Part shown: positions 1-6,209 of the stretch, in pieces
Position numbering within the stretch: the first letter of the stretch is position 1
How the letters are laid out: every line of letters starts with the position of its first letter
DNA from: Candidatus Nanopelagicaceae bacterium
Lineage (GTDB): Bacteria > Actinomycetota > Actinomycetes > Nanopelagicales > Nanopelagicaceae
Length of the DNA stretch: 8,235 bases
Direction: 5' to 3'
Assembly: GCA_023262125.1 (NCBI GenBank)
Contig: JALRDT010000140.1
Span: forward strand, 1 to 8,235
Notes under the pieces: generated by a model
What the model was told of the DNA's origin: nothing
Databases searched by the model: none
Seen by the model: only the letters and a program-made list of their open reading frames with translations
Made by a program: the position numbers and the translations under genes

Positions 1-83
1 AAGAAGCCATGGACTTAATTTTAATGCGTAAGCACCAAGACAATGCACGTAAGGGTTACCAACAAGAAAACCTAAATGATTAA
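1..83 (+). CDS. 3' end of an unidentified protein (partial)
   Basis: An open frame enters from the left edge in the phase starting at base 3 and stops at TAA 81-83. The visible 26 residues are polar and charged, ending in RKGYQQENLND; both other plus-strand frames are closed early by stops at 16-18 and 29-31. The composition resembles a soluble C-terminal tail and there is no membrane segment. The family cannot be recognised from so short a piece. It is followed by a spacer of about 180 bases, so it is probably not in the same tight operon as the next gene, though they point the same way. Confidence 0.6.
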   Translation, partial: EAMDLILMRKHQDNARKGYQQENLND

Positions 84-117
84 GCTAGCAATACAAATAA
101 TATATTTTATTTTAATC

Positions 118-134
118 AGCGTACCATTTACGCT
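118..134 (+). terminator. Short hairpin in the upstream spacer, possible weak terminator
   Basis: A perfect 6-bp inverted repeat (AGCGTA / TACGCT) surrounds a 5-base loop, 34 bases after the upstream stop codon. The following sequence is T-rich but is not a clean T-run, so intrinsic termination would be weak. It could equally be a protein-binding site or chance in this AT-rich spacer. Confidence 0.25.
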
Positions 135-224
135 ATTAGTATATTGTTTTATTGCTATTTACCCTTTTTTAAGATTACCATTTTTAATGACCTCAGGTAG
201 ACTCAACTTAACTGATTAATAGTC

Positions 225-230
225 TATAAA
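225..230 (+). promoter_or_regulatory. Candidate -10 box for the three-gene operon
   Basis: TATAAA lies 37 bases before the start codon at 268 and is close to the sigma-70-type -10 consensus. No convincing -35 hexamer is found at 16-18 bases upstream; the best is TCAACT at 203-208. The rest of the 84-267 spacer is AT-rich with no ORF or RNA gene that I can support. AT-richness alone produces such boxes often, so this is only a candidate. Confidence 0.3.
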
Positions 231-267
231 GTAAATATTAATCGAAACTAACGGAGTTGATTTACTC

Positions 268-1500
268 ATGGGAATGAAAGCGCTGGTGATCGGCGCTGGC
301 GGAGTTGGAAGAGCTATCGCCAACATTGCATCACGAAGAAAATTTATTACTTCAATGGTTATTGCCGACCGAACTTTGGCGCGCGCTGAGGAGGCTGTGG
401 TTCGCTTAAAAGACCCTCGCTTCTCTGCAGCACAAGTGAATGCATCCGAACTTGAAGATATTCGCGAATTAATTCGTAAAGCCCAACCAGATGTAGTTAT
501 TAACGCAGTTGATCCACGCTATGTGATGCCGATTTTCTTGGCTTGTGAAATTGAAAATACAAATTACATCGACATGGCGATGTCACTGTCACGTCCGCAC
601 CCTCACTACCCATACACAGAAACTGGTGTGAAATTGGGCGATGAACAGTTTGCACGTGATTGGAACTGGGGCGAGAGAAAGATTTATGCACTTGTCGGAA
701 TGGGAATCGAACCAGGCATGTCAGATGTATTTGCAAAATATGCATCTGATTACTTATTTAGCAGAATTGATTCGATTACCGTACTTGATGGATCTAACTT
801 AACTGTTGAGGGCTATGAATTTGCTCCATCATTTTCAATTTGGACCACTATCGAAGAATGTCTAAACCCACCATTAGTTTGGGAAGACGGTCGAGGCTGG
901 TTTACCACCGAACCATTTAGCGAATTAGAAATCTTCGATTTTCCAGAGGGAATTGGTCCAGTCGAATGCGTAAATGTTGAGCACGAAGAAGTTGTATTAA
1001 TACCTCAGAAAGTGGATGCAAAGAAGGTCAATTTTAAATATGGACTTGGTGCGCAATTCATCACAACTTTAAAAACAATTCATATGTTGGGGTTAGATCG
1101 CAAAGAAAATGTCGACGTGCAAGGTTTATCTGTTGCACCACGTGACTTGCTTGCAGCATCGCTACCCGATCCTGCAACATTAGGACATCGAATGCATGGT
1201 AAAACCTGTGCAGGTGTTCTAGTCAAAGGCTTAAATAAAGAAGGCCAACCTTATGCTTGCTACATATACAACGTCGTTGATAACGATTGGTCAATGAGCG
1301 AATACGGCGATCAAGCAGTGGTTTGGCAAACTGCAATAAACCCAATTATTGCCATGGAATTAATTTCTAAAGGAATCTGGAAGCCGGAAGGCGTCAATGG
1401 TCCCGAATGGTTTGATCCAAAGCCATTCTTAGATTTATTGCCTGAATATGGCACTGATTGGACTATTCGAGAAGAGAGCGCTGAAGGTATTCTGCCGTAA
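268..1500 (+). CDS. Saccharopine dehydrogenase-family oxidoreductase (carboxynorspermidine dehydrogenase-like)
   Basis: This is a 410-residue soluble NAD(P)-dependent enzyme. The N-terminus carries a Rossmann fingerprint, VIGAGGVG at residues 7-14, with the second strand ending ADRT (33-36). Further landmarks of the family are QPDVVINA (73-80), YIDMAM (100-105), a GMGIEPGMSDVFAKYA segment (144-159), SLPDPATL (298-305), TCAGV (313-317), YIYN (332-335) and a C-terminal FDPKPFLDLLPEYGTDW stretch (382-398). Length and motif order match carboxynorspermidine/carboxyspermidine dehydrogenases as I remember them, which reductively condense an aldehyde with a diamine, but saccharopine or lysine-type substrates cannot be excluded. 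No carboxynorspermidine decarboxylase gene is in view. ATG 268 is chosen because GGAG (253-256) lies 11 bases upstream; ATG 274 is an alternative. It is the first gene of a coupled operon: its TAA overlaps the next ATG by one base (TAATG). Confidence 0.9.
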   Translation: MGMKALVIGAGGVGRAIANIASRRKFITSMVIADRTLARAEEAVVRLKDPRFSAAQVNASELEDIRELIRKAQPDVVINAVDPRYVMPIFLACEIENTNYIDMAMSLSRPHPHYPYTETGVKLGDEQFARDWNWGERKIYALVGMGIEPGMSDVFAKYASDYLFSRIDSITVLDGSNLTVEGYEFAPSFSIWTTIEECLNPPLVWEDGRGWFTTEPFSELEIFDFPEGIGPVECVNVEHEEVVLIPQKVDAKKVNFKYGLGAQFITTLKTIHMLGLDRKENVDVQGLSVAPRDLLAASLPDPATLGHRMHGKTCAGVLVKGLNKEGQPYACYIYNVVDNDWSMSEYGDQAVVWQTAINPIIAMELISKGIWKPEGVNGPEWFDPKPFLDLLPEYGTDWTIREESAEGILP

Positions 1501-3137
1501 TGGCTGAATATGATGTCGTAATAATTGGTTCTGGTTTTGGTGGATCAGTTGCGGCATTACGTTTGGCAGAAAAAGGTTACAAAGTCTGCGTTCTTGAAGC
1601 AGGTGCCAGGTTTGAAGATTCAGATTTTCCAAAAACTTCGTGGAGAATAAATAAGTTTCTCTTTGCTCCTCGACTTGGTTTAAAAGGAATTCAACGAATT
1701 CATAAATTGCCTGACGTATTTGTTTTATGCGGTGCGGGTGTAGGTGGTGGCTCACTAGTTTATGCAAATACTTTGTATCAACCTGGCGATGAATATTTTC
1801 AAGATCCACATTGGCGAGACATTGCTGATTGGAAAAGCGAATTAGAACCTTGGTACCAAGTCGCAAATCGAATGCTCGGCGTAATTAAGAATCCATTTTT
1901 CTCAAATAGCGATCGCGCAATGAAAAAAGTAGCTCAAGATATGGGAGTCGGTGAGACTTTTACTTTGGCGCCACTTGGCATTTATTTTGGAGATAGCCCT
2001 AACGTCGAACATCCAGATCCATATTTTGACGGAGCTGGCCCAAAGCGCAAATCTTGTATCAATTGCGGTGAATGCATGACTGGCTGTCGACATAATGCAA
2101 AAAACACTTTAGTTAAGAATTATTTATATTTCGCAGAGAAGTTGGGTGTAGAAATAAGACCATTAACAACTGTTACTGATTTTCATGAATCAAATGGAGA
2201 ATGGATAATCAAAACTAAGACTTCTACTTCCTGGCTTCCAAATTCTAAGTTGCTAACTGCCAAAGAGGTAATTGTTGCAGCAGGGACATACAACACCCAG
2301 AAACTATTACATCAAGCAAAAAGTAGAGGCAAATTACAGATATCAGATGCTCTGGGAAAGCTTTCAAGAACAAATAGTGAATCTTTAGTTGGCGCCATTA
2401 TGCCCAATAATGATATTGATTTTTCTGAAGGCGCTGCAATTACATCGTCTTTCTTTCCAAATGCTAATACTCACGTAGAGCCGGTCCGTTATGGCAAAGG
2501 TAGTAATTCGATGGGTTTGCTACAAACCATAATGACTAGCAGTGATAAACCTTTAACCAGAATTCGCCAATGGTTTGGGCAGGCGATTAAACGACCTTCT
2601 TTAATCTTCAAAATTCTTTATGTTCGCAAATGGAGTGAGCGCTCTGTAATTGCATTAGTCATGCAGAATATAAATAGTTCGGTAACTGTTTTCCAAAAAA
2701 GAAATATCTTTGGTTTTTCAAAGTTAAGTTCTAGAAATGATTCTTTAAGCCCAAATCCAACCTGGATCCCGGAAGCAAATGAAGTTGCAGAAAGAATTGC
2801 TGAAAATTATGGCGGTTTTGCTGGTGGAAATATTGGAAACTTAATTGGTTCGCCATTTACTGCACATTTTGTCGGCGGTTGCGTCATTGGAAAGAGTAGA
2901 GACGAAGGGGTTATTGATCCATACCATCGTGTTTGGGGGTATCCGACTTTACATATTTTGGATGGCAGCACAATTACTGCAAACCTTGGCGTAAATCCCT
3001 CGCTGACAATTACGGCGCAAGCAGAGCGAGCATTATCAATGTGGCCAAATAAAGGCGAGCTCGACCAGAGACCAAATCAAAAAGAACCATACAAAGTAAT
3101 TAATCCAATCAAACCCAAGTTAGGAATGCGTAAATGA
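1500..3137 (+). CDS. GMC-family flavoprotein oxidoreductase, ChoD/cholesterol-oxidase-like
   Basis: A 545-residue FAD enzyme of the glucose-methanol-choline family. The FAD-binding N-terminus shows VVIIGSGFGGSVAA (6-19) and the acidic end of strand two, VLEAG (31-35). GAGVGGGSLVYAN (78-90) is the second flavin-contacting loop. A CxxCxxCxxxC motif (C186, C189, C192, C196, in CINCGECMTGC) is followed by RHNAKNTLVKNYL, which is characteristic of the mycobacterial ChoD-like branch as I recall it. The C-terminal GMC_oxred_C region contains HFVGGC (456-461), a conserved aspartate-rich DPYHRVWGYPTLHILDGS (473-490) and N499 in LGVNPSLTI; H456 and N499 are the likely catalytic pair. There is no signal peptide, unlike secreted cholesterol oxidases, so it is predicted cytoplasmic. 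The substrate is probably a hydrophobic or sterol/terpenoid-like alcohol, but sterol activity is unproven for this branch. Translation is coupled to both neighbours. Confidence 0.92.
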   Translation: MAEYDVVIIGSGFGGSVAALRLAEKGYKVCVLEAGARFEDSDFPKTSWRINKFLFAPRLGLKGIQRIHKLPDVFVLCGAGVGGGSLVYANTLYQPGDEYFQDPHWRDIADWKSELEPWYQVANRMLGVIKNPFFSNSDRAMKKVAQDMGVGETFTLAPLGIYFGDSPNVEHPDPYFDGAGPKRKSCINCGECMTGCRHNAKNTLVKNYLYFAEKLGVEIRPLTTVTDFHESNGEWIIKTKTSTSWLPNSKLLTAKEVIVAAGTYNTQKLLHQAKSRGKLQISDALGKLSRTNSESLVGAIMPNNDIDFSEGAAITSSFFPNANTHVEPVRYGKGSNSMGLLQTIMTSSDKPLTRIRQWFGQAIKRPSLIFKILYVRKWSERSVIALVMQNINSSVTVFQKRNIFGFSKLSSRNDSLSPNPTWIPEANEVAERIAENYGGFAGGNIGNLIGSPFTAHFVGGCVIGKSRDEGVIDPYHRVWGYPTLHILDGSTITANLGVNPSLTITAQAERALSMWPNKGELDQRPNQKEPYKVINPIKPKLGMRK

Positions 3138-3898
3138 GCATGAAAGCACTAGTGACAGGCGCAAGTTCAGGTATTGGTTGGCACTTTGCAAACCTTCTCT
3201 CTAAAGAGGGTTATGACTTGGTTATCACTTCTCGCGATTTTGATCGTTTGAATCACATTGCAACTGAATTTAAGGATAAGTACCAGAACCAAATTGAAGT
3301 AATTGCCGCGGATTTAACAACAGAAAACGGAATTCAACAGATTGAGGACCGTTTACGCTCTGGTGATATTGATGTCTTAATCAATAATGCTGGATATGGT
3401 CTGAATAAACCATTTAGTAGCAGCGAATTAGTAGATGAGATTAAAATTTTAAAAATTCTTTGTGAAGCTCCAATGCGTTTAGCTCATTCCGTACTTCCAT
3501 CTATGATCAAAAATAATGTAGGAATAATTATCAATGTCTCTTCTGTAGCTGCATGGATAACTGGCGGTCATTACTCAGCCATGAAGTCATATTTAATGGT
3601 GCTTTCAGAATCTCTTCATACTGAATTAGCAGATACGGCAATTAAAGTAACTTCTCTAGCTCCAGGATTTACTCATACCGAATTTCACCAACGCGGCAAA
3701 ATGAAGATGGATTCGCTCCCGAAATTTATGTGGTTGCACGCAGATAACGTTGTGATAACGGCGTGGAATGATGCTAAAGCTGGAAAGGCGATATCTATAC
3801 CTGGTAGACAATATAAGGCGATTTATTTGCTCACTCGCTTCGCACCTCGCAATTTGGTCCGGTCAATGGGTTTCTCGCTTCGCCGTAAGCAGCGATAA
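3134..3898 (+). CDS. Short-chain dehydrogenase/reductase (classical SDR)
   Basis: This 254-residue protein has the full classical SDR signature set: TGASSGIG (8-15) for the dinucleotide, an arginine at the end of strand two (SRD, 33-35) suggesting NADP(H), AADLT (58-62), NNAGYG (84-89), NVSS (134-137), the catalytic pair Y147 and K151 in YSAMK, and APGFTHTEF (176-184). It resembles the DltE/ketoacyl-reductase-like SDRs and has a basic C-terminal tail (FSLRRKQR). It would interconvert an alcohol and a ketone or aldehyde; the substrate is unknown. The gap from S137 to Y147 is ten residues, shorter than the usual twelve to thirteen. Its ATG overlaps the GMC gene's TGA by four bases (ATGA), with AGGA at 3122-3125 as ribosome site; this favours ATG 3134 over ATG 3140. 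It is the last gene of the operon. Confidence 0.93.
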   Translation: MSMKALVTGASSGIGWHFANLLSKEGYDLVITSRDFDRLNHIATEFKDKYQNQIEVIAADLTTENGIQQIEDRLRSGDIDVLINNAGYGLNKPFSSSELVDEIKILKILCEAPMRLAHSVLPSMIKNNVGIIINVSSVAAWITGGHYSAMKSYLMVLSESLHTELADTAIKVTSLAPGFTHTEFHQRGKMKMDSLPKFMWLHADNVVITAWNDAKAGKAISIPGRQYKAIYLLTRFAPRNLVRSMGFSLRRKQR

Positions 3899-3975
3899 CT
3901 CACAGACCTTTCGCAGGTTTCAGTCACGCAGAATTCACTTCTCTCCCAATAAGATATGAATATTAAATCCCTTTT

Positions 3976-3980
3976 GGAGG
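3976..3980 (+). promoter_or_regulatory. Strong ribosome binding site that sets the start at 3986
   Basis: GGAGG, extended to GGAGGAAAG, lies five bases before ATG 3986. It excludes the longer in-frame reading from ATG 3956, which would place this site inside the coding sequence and add ten residues ahead of a classic signal peptide. Confidence 0.85.
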
Positions 3981-3985
3981 AAAGT

Positions 3986-4819
3986 ATGTTTCGTAAGACT
4001 TCAGTTGCACTTGCCGCATTATTAGTTGCATCTTCAGCGGTTATTGCACCAGCTGCAGACGCAGCAACCAAGATTTCAAATGGCGTAACGTGCGCAAAGA
4101 AGGGCGCGACTACCAAAGTTGGTACAGATCGTTACACCTGTACAACCAATCCAATTTCTACGGGAGCAGCTGCAAAGAAATTAGTTTGGGTATGGTCAGG
4201 TTGTCTTGATTCTAATAAAGCTTACTTAACTTCAAAGACTCAATATGACGCAATCATGAAACAAATTGCTGGGCAATCAACCACAATCGCATCAACCATT
4301 CAAACTTCAATTAATAACATGATTCTTTGGAAAGCAACTAAGAACTACGTTAAAGATGATGTGGTTTACGAAACCGGAAAGACTTATTACATAGCTCTTG
4401 CACCAAGTAGCAATAAAACTCCGAGCGCTAACTTGGGAACTTTATGGGCGGTTTACATGCCAACGGCTGCTGATGCAAATGTAGGTACTTCACCAGATGT
4501 AAATAAGGTAATCGCGATGAAAGAGAAAGATGTAGTTGATTGGACAGAATCTGTTACAACTATGAATACTTATATTAAATCTCTTGAAGGTTTAACAAAT
4601 GCGACCGCTGCTCAGAAAACAAAATTGGCAAGCTACAAGGCAACAGTTGCAACTATCAATATTGGTATCAAGAATGCAAATACCAATATCAAGAATTTAA
4701 AGGCGAACGTGATTCTTTTGACATCACAGCAAGCCAATAAAGCTACAGTTGAATCCCTAAAGGCTGATGTAGATCAAGCAAAAATGATTCGCGCACAATC
4801 CTGTGCAAGGGGCATCTAA
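3986..4819 (+). CDS. Secreted protein with CBM5/12-like module and helical C-terminus
   Basis: This 277-residue protein, function unrecognised, starts with a clear Sec signal peptide: MFRK, a hydrophobic core of alanine, leucine and valine, and a likely cleavage after APAADA (residue 26). After it comes a short two-cysteine segment (C36, C52, ending in LVWVWSGC with C73) of a type I associate with exported actinobacterial proteins; C36, C52, C73 and C273 could form two disulfides. Residues 115-154 match the pattern of CBM5/12-type chitin- or polysaccharide-binding modules: W115, Y121, DDVVY, GKTYY, then P and W154. Residues about 180-270 are predicted helical and coiled-coil-like, rich in K, N, T and A. 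No catalytic motif is seen, so a binding or envelope-associated role is inferred. The gene has its own ribosome site and terminator and is likely monocistronic. Confidence 0.85.
   Translation: MFRKTSVALAALLVASSAVIAPAADAATKISNGVTCAKKGATTKVGTDRYTCTTNPISTGAAAKKLVWVWSGCLDSNKAYLTSKTQYDAIMKQIAGQSTTIASTIQTSINNMILWKATKNYVKDDVVYETGKTYYIALAPSSNKTPSANLGTLWAVYMPTAADANVGTSPDVNKVIAMKEKDVVDWTESVTTMNTYIKSLEGLTNATAAQKTKLASYKATVATINIGIKNANTNIKNLKANVILLTSQQANKATVESLKADVDQAKMIRAQSCARGI
4659..4689 (+). repeat. Perfect 10-bp inverted repeat within the secreted-protein gene
   Basis: ATATTGGTAT (4659-4668) and ATACCAATAT (4680-4689) are perfect reverse complements separated by 11 bases. ATCAAGAAT is also repeated directly across this stretch, encoding a degenerate INIGIKN / TNIKN helical repeat. 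A coding origin is most likely. Confidence 0.5.
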
Positions 4820-4836
4820 GCGTTAGGTAATTAAAT

Positions 4837-4871
4837 AAATAGCCGTCCGAAAGGGCGGCTATTTTCTTTTT
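4837..4871 (+). terminator. Strong intrinsic terminator
   Basis: A 12-bp stem (AAATAGCCGTCC, 4837-4848, with GGGCGGCTATTT, 4853-4864, one G-U pair) closes a GAAA tetraloop. It is followed by TCTTTTT, ending at 4871. It lies 17 bases after the secreted-protein stop codon and should isolate that gene from the membrane protein gene downstream. Confidence 0.92.
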
Positions 4872-4881
4872 GATGAGACCG

Positions 4882-4897
4882 ATAGGGATTGCCCTAT
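4882..4897. promoter_or_regulatory. Palindrome overlapping the predicted start of the GGDEF gene
   Basis: ATAGGG and CCCTAT form a perfect 6-bp inverted repeat around ATTG. The candidate TTG start codon (4889-4891) falls in the loop and the AGGG ribosome-site candidate lies in the 5' arm. It could be an operator for a dimeric regulator, a translation-occluding hairpin, or evidence that the true start is further downstream. Confidence 0.4.
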
Positions 4898-6148
4898 GTC
4901 GTAGTACTTTTTCTTGTAATTCAATTAGTGGCAATGGACTTGATCTACTTAGCGCTCTGTTTAGCGATCTTGATTGCAACAGCGATTGCAAGAAATCGCA
5001 ATGGCTTGCTATACCTATTAGCACTTACTTCTTGGGTAATAAGTGAAATTACAACCAACATATTCCCGACGCCTTGGAGTAGTGCTGGGTATGTCCTCTT
5101 CTACCCGTTGATTTTTGTAGCTTTACCATCGCTCTTTGAGATAGAACAAGCAGGTCAATTGATAAGGCTCCTTGATGGTTCGGTTCTTGTTCTGGGCACT
5201 AGCGCAATTTTCTCAGCCATATTTTTAAGAAATTTTAAATCTGATTTTCTTCATTTACTTTACCCGGTCTGCGACATCATTATTTTAATTGCCGCTTTAG
5301 TTGCCTTCGCTAGAAGACCTATTAATAGTAGAAGTTTTTTAGCTTTATCTGGGCTACTAGTATTTACAGCAACTGATTTTGCATACTTAATTGCTGTAAA
5401 CAATGGAAACTATCAATCGAATTCAGTTATTAATTACGGCTGGTTAATCGGTTTTACTCTAATAACTATTAGCCAGTACCGACGTGGTATCAAGAGCGAA
5501 CAATTTCCACCAATTTCTATCTTTTATCTTGCTATCTCTGTTTTTGGTAGCGCTTTAATATTGACGGCAATTGCTTTAAATATGTATCAGCTACCAAAAA
5601 TGGTAATTGGTCCTGCTTTGGCCACGCTCTTTGCCTCTTTTATTCGAATGGCACTAGCCTTAAAGCAAAGCGAAAAAAACTTAGCTACAGAAAATCTTGC
5701 GAAGATCGACGACCTAACTGGCTTACCAAACCGCCGAAGATTTATTAGTGAAGTCGAGAATTATCAAAATGGTTCAATCCTTTTAATGGATTTAGATGGT
5801 TTCAAACCAGTTAATGACAATTTTGGCCATCAAACTGGTGATGAGATTTTGCGACAAGTGGCAAGTAGATTCTTAAAAGCAATTCCAGAGCAATCACTTC
5901 TAGCTAGGTTGGGTGGAGATGAATTTGCTGTTCTTACACACGGAGGTTATGAAGAGGCCATGGAGTTGGCGATGGCGCTAAGGGCAACGCTCTCTTATCC
6001 ATTCAATATTGATGGAGAAGCTATCCGAGTTGATGTGAGTATCGGATTTGTATCAAATGATGGTAAATCTGATTTGATGAGCCGAGCTGATACTGCAATG
6101 TACAAGGCGAAGCAGGCTCAAGTTGGTGTCTGGGCTGGTGGGACTTAA
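4889..6148 (+). CDS. Multipass membrane diguanylate cyclase (GGDEF domain)
   Basis: From TTG 4889 this is 419 residues. Residues 1 to about 257 are strongly hydrophobic with roughly eight or nine membrane segments, without a recognisable named sensor domain. A short linker (258-272, LKQSEKNLATENLAK) leads into a GGDEF domain: DDLTGLPNRR (274-283), metal-binding D301 in LLMDLDGFKP, NFGHQTGDE (311-319), an intact GGDEF (342-346), and the C-terminal VSIGF and DTAMYKAK motifs. It should make cyclic di-GMP from GTP at the inner membrane. The inhibitory RxxD site expected at 333-336 reads PEQS, so product feedback at that site is absent. No EAL or HD-GYP domain follows. The start is uncertain: TTG 4889 sits within a palindrome 17 bases after a terminator, while GTG 4928 or ATG 4934 would give proteins of about 405 residues with the first long membrane helix retained; neither has a clear ribosome site. 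Confidence 0.88.
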   Translation: MPYVVVLFLVIQLVAMDLIYLALCLAILIATAIARNRNGLLYLLALTSWVISEITTNIFPTPWSSAGYVLFYPLIFVALPSLFEIEQAGQLIRLLDGSVLVLGTSAIFSAIFLRNFKSDFLHLLYPVCDIIILIAALVAFARRPINSRSFLALSGLLVFTATDFAYLIAVNNGNYQSNSVINYGWLIGFTLITISQYRRGIKSEQFPPISIFYLAISVFGSALILTAIALNMYQLPKMVIGPALATLFASFIRMALALKQSEKNLATENLAKIDDLTGLPNRRRFISEVENYQNGSILLMDLDGFKPVNDNFGHQTGDEILRQVASRFLKAIPEQSLLARLGGDEFAVLTHGGYEEAMELAMALRATLSYPFNIDGEAIRVDVSIGFVSNDGKSDLMSRADTAMYKAKQAQVGVWAGGT

Positions 6149-6196
6149 TATTCTCCCCGCAAGGCGAGATTGCCTAGACCGTTTTGCAGAATTTAT

Positions 6197-6202
6197 AGGG
6201 GG
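6197..6202 (+). promoter_or_regulatory. Ribosome binding site supporting the TTG start of homospermidine synthase
   Basis: AGGGGG lies seven bases before TTG 6210. No ATG or GTG in frame nearby has comparable support, and the protein from this TTG begins at the expected position ahead of the Rossmann fold. Confidence 0.7.
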
Positions 6203-6209
6203 TAGTTAA

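Noticed and set aside
1435..1866. 143-residue minus-strand frame opposite the dehydrogenase/GMC junction
   Set aside because: It lies opposite two clear enzyme domains, its composition is biased towards Q, L, H and N, and no family is visible.
1500..3137. Firm annotation of the GMC protein as cholesterol oxidase
   Set aside because: The ChoD-like branch is recognisable, but there is no export signal and no sterol gene context, and activity of this branch on cholesterol is not certain.
3906..3920. Hairpin ACCT-TTCGC-AGGT after the SDR gene as a terminator
   Set aside because: The stem is only four pairs, with no adequate T-run; I cannot support termination there.
3956..3985. Longer start (ATG 3956) for the secreted protein
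   Set aside because: It adds ten residues before a textbook signal peptide and would put the GGAGG ribosome site inside the coding sequence.
3823..4116. 97-residue minus-strand frame over the SDR end and signal peptide region
   Set aside because: It overlaps the well-supported SDR end, ribosome site and signal peptide on the other strand and has no recognisable motif.
6163..6176. AGGC-GAGATT-GCCT hairpin between the GGDEF and homospermidine synthase genes as a terminator
   Set aside because: It has a four-pair stem and no following T-run; it is more likely chance.
6170..6199. TTGCCT-18-TATAGG as a promoter for homospermidine synthase
   Set aside because: The -10 candidate overlaps the ribosome site that supports TTG 6210, so both cannot function for the same start; the ribosome site is the better match.
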